NCBI GenBank assembly: GCA_905208975.1
Contig: CAJLRE010000035.1
Coordinates: 1 to 18,418, forward strand
Reading direction: 5' to 3'
Length of the DNA: 18,418 nt
Source of the DNA: an uncultured Collinsella sp.
GTDB lineage: Bacteria > Actinomycetota > Coriobacteriia > Coriobacteriales > Coriobacteriaceae
Below are positions 8,430 through 14,844 of the stretch, piece by piece. The translations under genes were made by a program, and so were the position numbers. The notes under the pieces are model-generated. The model was not told where the DNA came from. It worked only from the letters and a program-made list of their open reading frames with translations, and ran no database searches. Position 1 is the first letter of the stretch, and each line of letters begins with the position of its first letter.

Positions 8430-9317
8430 GTGACAACGATGGAGCGTCGTCCGGATTCCCGTGGCAAGGTTCGTGATATCTACGATGCCGGTGAAAACCT
8501 GCTGATGGTCGCCACCGACCGCATTTCTGCGTTCGACTTCATTCTTCCCGACGAGATTCCGTTTAAGGGAGAGGTGCTCAACCGCATCTCGGCATTCTGG
8601 TTCGATAAGTTTGCCGGCATCGTTCCCAACCACCTCGTTTCCATCGACCCGGCGGATTTCCCCGAGGAGTTTGCTGAGTATCGTGACTACCTCGCCGGCC
8701 GCGCCATGCTGGTTAAGAAGGCCCAGACGATTCCTATCGAGTGCATCGTCCGCGGCTATCTGACCGGTTCGGGCAAGAAGACCTACGACGAGAACGGCAC
8801 CGTCTGCGGCATCCAGCTGCCTGAGGGCCTGACCGAGGCTTCCAAGCTTCCCGAGCCGCTGTTCACGCCGTCCACGAAGGCCGAGATCGGTGACCACGAC
8901 GAGAACATCTCGTTCGAGCGTTGCTGCGAGATCGTGGGCGAGGACATCGCCACGCAGATTCGCGACCTTTCCCTCAAGATCTACAAGGCTGCCGCCGAGT
9001 ATGCAGCGACCCGTGGCATCATCATTGCCGACACCAAGTTCGAGTTCGGTGTCATCGATGGCAAGGTTACGCTGATCGACGAGTGCCTCACGCCCGACTC
9101 CAGCCGTTTCTGGCCTGCCGCCAGCTACGAGGAGGGCAAGATTCAGCCCAGCTACGACAAGCAATTCGTCCGCAATTGGCTCAAAGCCAACTGGGATATG
9201 ACGGGGGAGACCCCGCATCTGCCCGCCGAGGTCATCGATGGCACGTCCGAGCGCTATCGCGAGGCCTTCCAGATCATCACGGGCTCCCAGTTCACAAGCA
9301 TGAAGGAGAACGCATAA
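8430..9317 (+). CDS. purC: Phosphoribosylaminoimidazole-succinocarboxamide synthase (SAICAR synthase)
   Basis: PurC ligates aspartate to CAIR using ATP, making SAICAR, the substrate that PurB (at the start of this window) then cleaves. The roughly 295-residue product is of the longer PurC class. It shows GKVRDIYD at the N-terminus, the ATDRISAFD segment, the family signature around IPIECIVRGYLTGSG, TKFEFGV, and LIDECLTPDSSRFWP near the C-terminus. GTG 8430 is chosen because AAGGAG (8416-8421) sits 8 bases upstream. The in-frame GTG at 8421 overlaps the ribosome site itself, and ATG 8439 is a third option. The next gene starts immediately at its stop, so the two are co-transcribed up to the 9925 terminator. 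Confidence 0.96.
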   Translation: MTTMERRPDSRGKVRDIYDAGENLLMVATDRISAFDFILPDEIPFKGEVLNRISAFWFDKFAGIVPNHLVSIDPADFPEEFAEYRDYLAGRAMLVKKAQTIPIECIVRGYLTGSGKKTYDENGTVCGIQLPEGLTEASKLPEPLFTPSTKAEIGDHDENISFERCCEIVGEDIATQIRDLSLKIYKAAAEYAATRGIIIADTKFEFGVIDGKVTLIDECLTPDSSRFWPAASYEEGKIQPSYDKQFVRNWLKANWDMTGETPHLPAEVIDGTSERYREAFQIITGSQFTSMKENA

Positions 9318-9893
9318 GTGAGTACCCGTAGCGCCACGAACAAGCGCACGCAATCCCACGAGGTTACCGGGGTTGCGCGCAAGTCCGCTGCATCCGCCAA
9401 GCCCGCCCGTCAGGCAGCGAGCTCTGTCCGCGTCGTGCCGGCTTCGTCTAAGGCACGCCGCAAAGAGCTCGAGAAGGGCGAGAACCTCGAGGGCCTCTCT
9501 AAAGAGGAGAAGCGCGCCCGCAAGGCTAAGCAGCGCGCCAAGGAGGATCGCATCTACACGGTGTCGAATATCCTTCTCAAGCAGGATGAGGACTACACCA
9601 AGCGCCGCCGCATCTGGTGGGCCGTGCTCACTATCGGCATGGTGCTCGTCGTGGCCATTTGGGCTTCGCTGTACTTCGCTCCCGCTGGCATGGTGTCCAG
9701 CCCTGTCCAGATGGTCGGCATTGTTTTGTCCTACGTCGTCATTTTGGGTGACTTCATCTACGACTTCGTTCGTATTCGTCCCCTGCGCAACATGTACCGC
9801 ACGCAGGCCGAGGGCATGTCCGAGAACAAGCTCAACGCCCTTATCGAGCGCTCGGCTGCCGAGGAGGACAAGAAGGACTCCAAGAAGAAGTAG
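9318..9893 (+). CDS. Small two-helix membrane protein with a basic cytoplasmic tail, function unknown
   Basis: The 191-residue product begins with GTG directly after the purC stop. The purC 3' end supplies AAGGAG nine bases before it, indicating coupled translation. The first 95 residues are very rich in Lys, Arg and Ala and contain a likely helical stretch (SKEEKRARKAKQRAKEDR). Two transmembrane segments follow at about 102-122 and 130-150, then a short charged tail ending in KKDSKKK. The basic flanks suggest both ends are cytoplasmic. The context next to purC is conserved-looking but gives no function, and I do not recognise a family. Confidence 0.85.
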   Translation: MSTRSATNKRTQSHEVTGVARKSAASAKPARQAASSVRVVPASSKARRKELEKGENLEGLSKEEKRARKAKQRAKEDRIYTVSNILLKQDEDYTKRRRIWWAVLTIGMVLVVAIWASLYFAPAGMVSSPVQMVGIVLSYVVILGDFIYDFVRIRPLRNMYRTQAEGMSENKLNALIERSAAEEDKKDSKKK

Positions 9894-9924
9894 CGTTTGC
9901 ATGCATACTTATCGCTAAGATATA

Positions 9925-9954
9925 AGGCGCGTCGTTTTTGCGGCGCGCCTTTTT
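9925..9954 (+). terminator. Rho-independent terminator after the purC operon
   Basis: AGGCGCGTCG (9925-9934) pairs with CGGCGCGCCT (9941-9950), with one G-T wobble and a T-rich loop, and is followed by a T-run. It lies 32 bases past the stop of the membrane protein gene. Confidence 0.93.
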
Positions 9955-9982
9955 ACTGTTCTATAGATAGATGGAGTGGCAC

Positions 9983-11263
9983 ATGATTCGAGCTGCCCTG
10001 ACGGTCGAAGAGGCTCTGGAGGGCATGAAGGCCCTAGAGCCCAAGATTAAAAACTATGCGCGCCTGGTTGTCCGCAAGGGCGTAAACGTCAAGCCCGGTC
10101 AGGAGGTTGTCGTTCAGTCTCCGGTCGAGTGCGCGCCGTTTGCGCGCGTGGTGGTCGCGGAGGCCTATGCCTCCGGTGCCGGTCACGTGACGGTTATTTG
10201 GGCCGATGACGCCGTGACGAGGCTCACGTACGAGCATGTCGAGAAAAGCTATTTTGAGCAGACGCCCGAGTGGAAGCGCCTGCAGCTTGATTCACTGGCC
10301 CAGGATGGTGCCTGCTTTATCTTTATCGAGGGTGCGGACCCTGCCGCTCTTAAGGGCATCGATCCCGCTAAGCCTGCTGCAGCTTCTAAGGCAAGGAACA
10401 CGCAGTGCAAGGTCTTCCGCCGCGGACTGGACTACAACATCAACCCGTGGTGCATCGCCGGCGCGCCGGTCGTTGCCTGGGCGCGCGAGGTGTTCCCGGG
10501 AGACGCCGATGAGGTTGCAATCTATAAGCTGTGGAATGCGATTCTGCATACCGCTCGCGCCGATGGCCAGGACCCGGAGAGCGACTGGGAACTCCATGAC
10601 GCCGCATTCGAAAAGAACCTGCGTTTCCTGAACGACAATCGTTTCGACTACCTGCATTACACCTCGGCAAATGGAACCGATCTGACGATTGGCATGACGA
10701 AAGGTCACGAGTGGGCCGGCGGCAAGGGCAAGACGCCCGATGGGCACCCCTTCTTCCCCAACATTCCCACCGAGGAAGTCTTCACCTCGCCTGATCGTAT
10801 GCGTGCCGACGGTATCGTGTATTCGGCTATGCCGCTCATTCACCACGGTAACAAGGTTGACGATTTTTGGATTAAGTTCGAGGCGGGCCGCGTAGTGGAC
10901 TACGATGCCCGCGTGGGTAAGGCGACGCTTGCGAGCATTATTGACACCGATGAAGGTGCCGCTCATCTGGGTGAGGTCGCGCTTATCTCCAAGAACACGC
11001 CGATCCGTGAAAGTGGCGTTCTATTCTATGACACGCTCTATGATGAGAACGCTAGCTGCCATCTCGCGCTGGGTGTCGGTTTCCCCGAATGCATCGAGGG
11101 TGGGTATGACATGTCCAAGGAGGAGCTCCTGGAGCATGGCGTTAACGTCTCGAGCACGCACGTCGATTTTATGATCGGCACGGACGATATCGATATTACG
11201 GGCATTACGCCTGATGGACGTGAAGTTGTGATTTTCCAGAACGGCCAATGGAGTTGGGAATAG
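9983..11263 (+). CDS. M29-family metallo-aminopeptidase
   Basis: This is a cytoplasmic aminopeptidase of the thermophilic aminopeptidase (PepS/AmpS) M29 family. It trims N-terminal residues from peptides using two metal ions. The 426 residues fit the family length. Metal-ligand motifs are all present: TEEVFTSPD (E264/E265), GEVAL (E331), ASCHLALG (H360) and STHVDFMIG (H393, D395). Other landmarks are YARLVVRKGVNVKPGQ near the start and FPNIPTEEVF. ATG 9983 is preferred because GGAG (9973-9976) is six bases upstream. The in-frame ATG at 9971 overlaps that ribosome site. The gene stands alone after a terminator, and the tRNA-Lys promoter begins inside its last codons. Confidence 0.95.
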   Translation: MIRAALTVEEALEGMKALEPKIKNYARLVVRKGVNVKPGQEVVVQSPVECAPFARVVVAEAYASGAGHVTVIWADDAVTRLTYEHVEKSYFEQTPEWKRLQLDSLAQDGACFIFIEGADPAALKGIDPAKPAAASKARNTQCKVFRRGLDYNINPWCIAGAPVVAWAREVFPGDADEVAIYKLWNAILHTARADGQDPESDWELHDAAFEKNLRFLNDNRFDYLHYTSANGTDLTIGMTKGHEWAGGKGKTPDGHPFFPNIPTEEVFTSPDRMRADGIVYSAMPLIHHGNKVDDFWIKFEAGRVVDYDARVGKATLASIIDTDEGAAHLGEVALISKNTPIRESGVLFYDTLYDENASCHLALGVGFPECIEGGYDMSKEELLEHGVNVSSTHVDFMIGTDDIDITGITPDGREVVIFQNGQWSWE

Positions 11264-11282
11264 CCCCAGACCGTGGTACAAT
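11254..11282 (+). promoter_or_regulatory. Promoter of tRNA-Lys
   Basis: TTGGGA (11254-11259) and TACAAT (11277-11282) are separated by exactly 17 bp. Transcription would start about 8 bases later, just before the mature tRNA 5' end at 11292. The -35 overlaps the last codons of the aminopeptidase gene. Confidence 0.75.
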
Positions 11283-11291
11283 GCCACCCGC

Positions 11292-11367
11292 GGGCCGTTA
11301 GCTCAGCTGGCAGAGCAGGGGACTTTTAATCCCAAGGTCCAGGGTTCGAACCCCTGACGGCCCACCA
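11292..11367 (+). tRNA. tRNA-Lys (anticodon UUU)
   Basis: The 76-base cloverleaf has a perfect acceptor stem (GGGCCGT with ACGGCCC), discriminator A and an encoded CCA (11365-11367). The D arm is GCTC/GAGC and the T arm is CAGGG-TTCGAAC-CCCTG. The anticodon loop CTTTTAA has TTT at 11325-11327. One G-A mismatch closes the top of the anticodon stem. Its 3' half from 11323 is the attachment core used by the downstream element, which leaves this copy complete and functional. Confidence 0.98.
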
Positions 11368-11370
11368 TAG
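11323..11370 (+). repeat. Left attachment site (att core, in tRNA-Lys 3' half)
   Basis: These 48 bases, from the anticodon loop through CCA plus TAG, recur without mismatch at 16869-16916. Flanking bases differ on both sides, which defines the repeat exactly. This is the classic signature of tyrosine-integrase insertion into a tRNA gene. Confidence 0.95.
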
Positions 11371-11374
11371 TTTA

Positions 11375-11386
11375 CGCAGGTCAGAG
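11375..11386 (+). repeat. 12-mer CGCAGGTCAGAG, left copy
   Basis: CGCAGGTCAGAG occurs five bases inside the left att core and again at 16810-16821, 48 bases inside the right att core, in the same orientation. It probably marks an integrase or accessory-factor site. Here it also forms half of the terminator stem. Confidence 0.6.
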
Positions 11387-11409
11387 ACGGTGTTGTCTCT
11401 GACCTTTTT
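11379..11409 (+). terminator. Element-encoded terminator downstream of tRNA-Lys
   Basis: GGTCAGAGAC (11379-11388) and GTCTCTGACC (11395-11404) form a perfect 10-bp stem followed by five T residues. It lies just inside the element, so after integration it replaces the host terminator that now sits beyond the right att site at 16923-16953. Confidence 0.93.
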
Positions 11410-11415
11410 CTTTGT

Positions 11416-11444
11416 GTACCCCGCGAGTACCCAAAACGGTACCC
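11416..11444 (+). promoter_or_regulatory. Left arm-type integrase sites (GTACCC triplet)
   Basis: GTACCC occurs at 11416, 11427 and 11439, that is with 11- and 12-bp steps (about one helical turn each). The right end has the same motif with the same 11/12 spacing at 16731-16759. This pattern is expected of arm-type sites bound by the integrase N-terminal domain. Confidence 0.65.
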
Positions 11445-11760
11445 CTCAAATCACGTGGATTCCATAATTCTGGCCTGTCCGTAGAGGGCGTTACGTCCGG
11501 ATGGTCGGACGGATAGATCGTTGCCGATGCGTCCGTCCATCCGTCCGTGGGGGCCGAGGACGGTCCGAGTGGATGCGAGCGTTCTGCGCGCTTTCGATAG
11601 CCGTAGGGGCTCCTTGGGTAGCCCCAGGCTGTCGAAAGGGAGTTGAACGCGAGCCTTTTGGCATGGATTGAAGGAGCAACTGAATGGTGCTGTGGTGGGG
11701 GCGGGCTTTTTGACGCTTCGATGGCCCACACCTATTTCTTTAACTTATTATTTATATAAA
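11445..11760. other. Structured non-coding region of the element's left end
   Basis: No credible gene is seen. CGGACGGAT (11506-11514) is inverted at 11539-11547, inside a run of repeated CCGTCC/GGACGG words. CTTTCGATAGCC (11591-11602) pairs with GGCTGTCGAAAG (11627-11638), with a nested GGGGCT/AGCCCC (11606-11611 and 11620-11625), making a 48-base two-tier hairpin with one wobble. The last 35 bases become very AT-rich (a TTATTATTTATATAAAA stretch up to 11761), next to the palindrome array. These could be origin or transfer-origin structures or a small RNA; the sequence alone does not decide. Confidence 0.6.
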
Positions 11761-11767
11761 AGGGAAA

Positions 11768-11937
11768 TTGACATGAAGTCAATTTCACAACTTGTCTACC
11801 TGCGGATATCCAAAATTAAATGCCCCCTTTTGAGGGTGGGTTTAAATTGACATGAAGTCAACCGAAATTGACCTGAAGTCAATTTTTATTGACATGAAGT
11901 CAATCCTTTCTAGTGTTAGAAATTGACATGATGTCAT
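11768..11937. repeat. Iteron-like array of five TTGACATGAAGTCAA palindromes
   Basis: Copies start at 11768, 11847, 11868, 11889 and 11923. Copies 1, 2 and 4 are identical 15-mers; copy 3 has one change (TTGACCTG...) and copy 5 two (TTGACATGATGTCAT). Each is an imperfect dyad, TTGAC-N5-GTCAA. The middle three are phased at exactly 21 bp, two helical turns. An AT-rich stretch lies immediately upstream, and a short CCCCCTTTTGAGGGTGGG hairpin lies between copies 1 and 2. Either a plasmid-type iteron origin or a multi-operator for an element regulator would fit. The first hexamer TTGACA also equals a consensus -35, so binding could block promoters. Confidence 0.85.
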
Positions 11938-12039
11938 TTACTAACCCTGCCTTTTATACGTTGAAAAACCGTCGCGCCGATGCTGTCAACGTTGTTAATG
12001 CGATCGCGTGGCCGAGATCATCATGTCCGAACGGTAAAA

Positions 12040-12045
12040 TACAAT
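12040..12045 (+). promoter_or_regulatory. Possible -10 element for the surface protein gene
   Basis: TACAAT at 12040-12045, overlapping TAAAAT at 12035-12040, lies about 30 bases before the ATG at 12075. No convincing -35 is at the right distance, so this is weak. Confidence 0.3.
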
Positions 12046-12074
12046 CCGATAGGGGATTAGAGAAAGGCAACATC

Positions 12075-13253
12075 ATGGATGAGAACAACCTCAACACTCA
12101 AGACGGCCAGGGCCCGAACCTCGTACCCGATGGGGACGACGGAGGCAAGACGCCCCTGAAGCGCAAGGTCGCCATCGGTGCGGCGGTCGCGCTCGTCGTC
12201 GCGGGGCTCGGGCTCGGCGGCGCTTGGGCGACCGGCGCCTTCGCCCCCAAGTCCGAGACCGCCAAGGTCGAGGCCGGCACCGGCTCCAACAAGAAGCAGG
12301 TCTCGGATAAGGCCGAGCCGACGGTTGATTGGGCCGTCAAGATCGAGGCCGAGGGCGTGACGGCCGACTCCTCGCCCCTCATCACCCGCTATGTCTGCAC
12401 CGACGGCGCCGAGGTAGGCACCGAGTTCTACCATGCCACGCCGGCATCCGACGCCATCGAGGGCAAGGACAGCGTGCGTCTTACCGAGGGCACCTGGGAG
12501 ATCACCGCGATCCCCATCATCAACCCGGACGGCTCCATCACCACCCCCTCCGGCGGCGGCGAGCAGGCCGTCCCAGGCGACCACAAGGGCTCCGGCTGCA
12601 CTGATTTCACCGGCGAGACCAAGCCCGCCGGGGACGTCACCCAGGACGACATCGATGGGGTCCTCGACAAGGTGAACGATGCCATCTCCAAGGGCGACGG
12701 CACGCTAACGGGGGATGCCGGCAAGGACGTGGTGAACAAGGTCACCGACAACGCCTCGAAGGCCCCTGCCGCCGACAAGGAGAAGGTGGAGGAGAAGAAG
12801 GACGCCGCGACCGACAGCGCCGCGAAGGCCGAGGAAAAGAAGGCCGATGCCGTGAAGCCGCCGACAGGCTCTAGCTCCGCGCCGTCCAAGTCGGACTCCA
12901 AGCCGTCCTCAGGCTCTACCTCAAAGCCCTCTCATGAGCATACGTGGCAGGCGCAATACCGTAGCGAACCGGTGTACGAGACTCGCACTCGAACTGTGGT
13001 CGATCAGGCTGCATGGGATGAGACGGTTAGTGCTGGCTACGATGAGTTTAGATTCTCTGACGGTTATGTAACCACTTCTCTCACTGACGCCATCAATCAT
13101 CAAGATAGCACCGGTTGTTCATACTCTATTTATACACCCCAAGTTACTGTTCACCACGATGCCGTTACGCATCAAGAGCAATATCAGGTGCAGACCGGGA
13201 CCAAGCAGGTCCTCACGGGCTACCGCTGCTCCGGTTGCGGTGCCTCGAAATAG
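12075..13253 (+). CDS. Membrane-anchored surface protein with a C-terminal HxH/CxxC domain (element cargo)
   Basis: The 392-residue product has a short cytoplasmic N-terminus and one transmembrane helix at about 32-55. The external domain, about 80-190, has single cysteines in RYVCTDGAE and GSGCTDFTG that could form a disulfide. A Lys/Glu/Ala-rich likely coiled coil follows at about 210-265, then a Ser/Pro/Lys linker and a C-terminal domain from residue 287. That domain starts HEHTW and contains VYETRTRTVVDQAAWDET and HHDAVTHQEQYQVQTG. It ends YRCSGCGASK (C385, C388), so it may bind zinc. Similar HxHxW...VVDQAAWDE...CxxCG modules recur in coriobacterial surface and phage-like proteins (recalled, not searched). 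ATG 12075 follows AGAAAGG. There is no sortase motif. The 3' part is visibly less GC-rich than the 5' part, suggesting domain shuffling. Its function is unknown; adhesion or host-surface modification is possible. Confidence 0.85.
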   Translation: MDENNLNTQDGQGPNLVPDGDDGGKTPLKRKVAIGAAVALVVAGLGLGGAWATGAFAPKSETAKVEAGTGSNKKQVSDKAEPTVDWAVKIEAEGVTADSSPLITRYVCTDGAEVGTEFYHATPASDAIEGKDSVRLTEGTWEITAIPIINPDGSITTPSGGGEQAVPGDHKGSGCTDFTGETKPAGDVTQDDIDGVLDKVNDAISKGDGTLTGDAGKDVVNKVTDNASKAPAADKEKVEEKKDAATDSAAKAEEKKADAVKPPTGSSSAPSKSDSKPSSGSTSKPSHEHTWQAQYRSEPVYETRTRTVVDQAAWDETVSAGYDEFRFSDGYVTTSLTDAINHQDSTGCSYSIYTPQVTVHHDAVTHQEQYQVQTGTKQVLTGYRCSGCGASK

Positions 13254-13282
13254 GCCCGAAGCGGAAAAGATGGACCGGCTCT

Positions 13283-13477
13283 ATGGAACCAGGTGTGAAT
13301 TTGCTCCACGCCATCTCGCTCTTCGGTCGATTTTACTTCGCCCTGCTCCTGATAATACGACCGGATCACTTCGGGAAGAGGACATGTCTTTATAGGGGAC
13401 TCGGGCTATTCCTACTGCTCGGTGCCTGCCTGCAAATCGCTCGCGACCTCTTGCCGTATCTCGTCATGCTGGCGTGA
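13283..13477 (+). CDS. Possible small hydrophobic membrane protein
   Basis: The 64-codon frame starts at ATG 13283, 29 bases after the surface protein stop. It encodes two hydrophobic stretches, LLHAISLFGRFYFALLLII and GLGLFLLLGACLQIARDLLPYL, separated by a short basic loop. That pattern fits a real two-helix protein co-expressed with the upstream gene. However, no good ribosome site precedes it and the stretch could be non-coding. Apart from this, 13254-13565 contains only the hairpins described below. Confidence 0.35.
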   Translation: MEPGVNLLHAISLFGRFYFALLLIIRPDHFGKRTCLYRGLGLFLLLGACLQIARDLLPYLVMLA

Positions 13478-13497
13478 GCTTTCTGTCTTGTAATCGC

Positions 13498-13546
13498 CTT
13501 TCCTGTTTAGGAAAGAGGGTTCCGTCCGGATTGGGCAGAACCCTCT
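13498..13546. terminator. Hairpin pair between convergent transcription units
   Basis: CTTTCCT/AGGAAAG (13498-13504 and 13509-13515) is followed by AGAGGGTTC/GAACCCTCT (13514-13522 and 13538-13546), sharing two bases. T-runs are poor on both strands. The position between a plus-strand gene and the end of the minus-strand operon (13566) suggests a bidirectional terminator. Confidence 0.6.
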
Positions 13547-13565
13547 AATTGCTGCGGCATTTAAC

Positions 13566-14063
13566 TTAACCGCTCCAGCCTTTGTCCTTGGCATCTTTGA
13601 GGAGCGCGGAGTATCGTAGCTGTAGGACACCGTCGACGGTGTCGATTAGGCCGCGCCGAAGCAATGTGGTCTTTGTGCGTGACATACTGTCACTTCCGAC
13701 GCCGAAGAACGTGGCCAACCCCTGGTTGGACTTCTTTAGACCACAGATCTTGAATCCCCCGCGCGTTCCGATGCGTTCGTAACGCAAAATTTCGAGCATG
13801 AGCCCAAGCTCGAGCTTACCCCGCGCGACAAGGTACAGCCAACGATTACTTTTGTCCTCCTGCAGGATCTTTTTGGCTTCACGCTCGGCCTTGCTCGCTT
13901 CAGCGCAGATTTGTGGCGCTTCCGCGCCGCTGAGCTGCGCGAAACGTTCGCGTGATATAGTGGTTTCAATTCTAATTGCATCCTGCGTGGTGTTTGGCGC
14001 CGTCGGAAGTAACGATTCCGACGGCGCTTCTTTTTTGGGCGGATCGTCACTCAAGGCCGTCAT
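13566..14063 (-). CDS. Hypothetical winged-helix-like protein, third gene of the element operon
   Basis: The 165-residue product is not assigned to a family. Its N-terminal 45 residues are polar and Pro/Ser-rich, probably disordered. The middle, EASKAEREAKKILQEDKSNRWL, is likely helical. The C-terminal half (LGLMLEILRYERIG ... LATFFGVGSDSMSRTKTTLLRRGLIDTVDGVLQLRY) looks like a winged helix-turn-helix. The start at 14063 overlaps the upstream gene's stop by ATGA, so translation is coupled. A longer in-frame ATG at 14159 would lie wholly inside the upstream gene. With its neighbours it probably serves replication or regulation of the element (inference). Confidence 0.75.
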   Translation of the reverse strand: MTALSDDPPKKEAPSESLLPTAPNTTQDAIRIETTISRERFAQLSGAEAPQICAEASKAEREAKKILQEDKSNRWLYLVARGKLELGLMLEILRYERIGTRGGFKICGLKKSNQGLATFFGVGSDSMSRTKTTLLRRGLIDTVDGVLQLRYSALLKDAKDKGWSG

Positions 14064-14485
14064 CCCCGCTTCTTTTTTCTGCGTGGACGGCCTCCGCGGG
14101 TGCCACCCACAATCATTTTCCCATACCGAATAAACTCGGCCTCGACAGACGGCATACATAACAATCCATCGGTGTCGGTGAATGCGAAGCCAGCTGCAAG
14201 CAGTGCGTTCACGTGATCTGCGACAATGGTCGATTTTCCGCGGTTATTGAAAAGCCACTGAGCCAGCTGTTCGTAGTCGAGCGGAAGGGCATGACCCTTG
14301 TAGCTCGTAGCTAGGGAGCAGAGTTGCAGCCAGATGCCCATGTCGGTGTATGCCTTATCGCCACGCTCGTTGCGCAGACGCTTGAACTCGTCGCTGCTCA
14401 ACAATGGCATGTCCAGCCGCAGTGTTGGCAGTTGTACATTCCACGCTGCCTCGATGGCCTCGACTTCAGTGATTGAGCGCCCCAT
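14060..14485 (-). CDS. Replisome-organiser-like protein, second gene of the element operon
   Basis: The 141-residue product resembles the N-terminal winged-helix region of phage replisome organiser/DnaD-like proteins. It shows a WNVQLPTLRLDMPLLSSDEFKRLRN opening, a helix around YTDMGIWLQLCSLATSYKGHALPL, then EQLAQWLFNNRGKSTIVADHVNALLAAGF and a beta-wing-like ending. The C-terminus is strongly basic (RGGRPRRKKKRG), suiting DNA contact. The resemblance is by eye only and no helicase-loader partner is seen. The ATG at 14485 overlaps the preceding stop by one base (TAATG). If the similarity is right, it is the best candidate initiator to act with the 21-bp-phased palindromes or the 14.9-15.1 kb hairpins. 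Confidence 0.7.
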   Translation of the reverse strand: MGRSITEVEAIEAAWNVQLPTLRLDMPLLSSDEFKRLRNERGDKAYTDMGIWLQLCSLATSYKGHALPLDYEQLAQWLFNNRGKSTIVADHVNALLAAGFAFTDTDGLLCMPSVEAEFIRYGKMIVGGTRGGRPRRKKKRG

Positions 14486-14718
14486 TACGCCGCGCCCTTA
14501 TCGCGTAGTCCGCAGACCGCGAGCAAGTCGTCGCGATTGAGTTTCCATCTACGACCGATTTGGACAGCGCGTATCTCACCCCGATCAGCCATTCTGAGCA
14601 GGTGTTTTGAGCTGATGCCGATTGCGGCCTCAGCCGTGGTGGGCGTAATGAGAAGTGGAAGGGTGTCGTATTCGCCTGCTCGAAATCGCTCCAAAATGGC
14701 TACTTCAGATTTATGCAT
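14485..14718 (-). CDS. Excisionase-family HTH DNA-binding protein
   Basis: The 77-residue product carries a MerR/Xis-type helix-turn-helix at about residues 26-66: TPTTAEAAIGISSKHLLRMADRGEIRAVQIGRRWKLNRDDL. This is the pattern of the excisionase family, which bends DNA at att sites and can also regulate. ATG 14718 follows an excellent ribosome site (AAAGGAG, 6 bases). An in-frame extension to 14844 has no such site. It heads a three-gene operon with TAATG and ATGA overlaps. As the first gene of a putative replication operon and apart from the integrase, it may be a directionality factor, a repressor for the palindrome array, or both. Confidence 0.88.
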   Translation of the reverse strand: MHKSEVAILERFRAGEYDTLPLLITPTTAEAAIGISSKHLLRMADRGEIRAVQIGRRWKLNRDDLLAVCGLRDKGAA

Positions 14719-14844
14719 GTTCGCTCCTTTCTGGCCCATTTGGGCTACAAAAGACTGTGCGGCTTGTACCGCTACAACAAGGCTATGACGGCTGTTGGCA
14801 TCGTGCGGACCGATTTGGTGCCACGAGGTGACAAGCGGTGACAT

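Noticed and set aside
8328..9902. Very long minus-strand open frame (524 codons) opposite purC and the membrane protein gene
   Set aside because: It spans two well-supported plus-strand genes with good ribosome sites and motifs. The composition is typical of an antisense shadow, and it runs through the leader and both genes.
11381..11731. Minus-strand frames of 92-116 codons in the left end of the element
   Set aside because: They run across the terminator, the arm sites and the hairpins, and are Pro/Arg/Ser-rich without a ribosome site. Structured non-coding DNA explains them better.
11768..11937. Palindromic repeats considered as a CRISPR array
   Set aside because: Repeats are only 15 bp with 6-64 bp irregular gaps, spacers are not of constant size, and there are no cas genes.
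12178..12675. Plus- and minus-strand overlapping frames inside the surface protein gene
   Set aside because: Arg/Pro/Ser-rich shadows caused by very high GC; the chosen frame has a ribosome site, a membrane helix and coherent domains.
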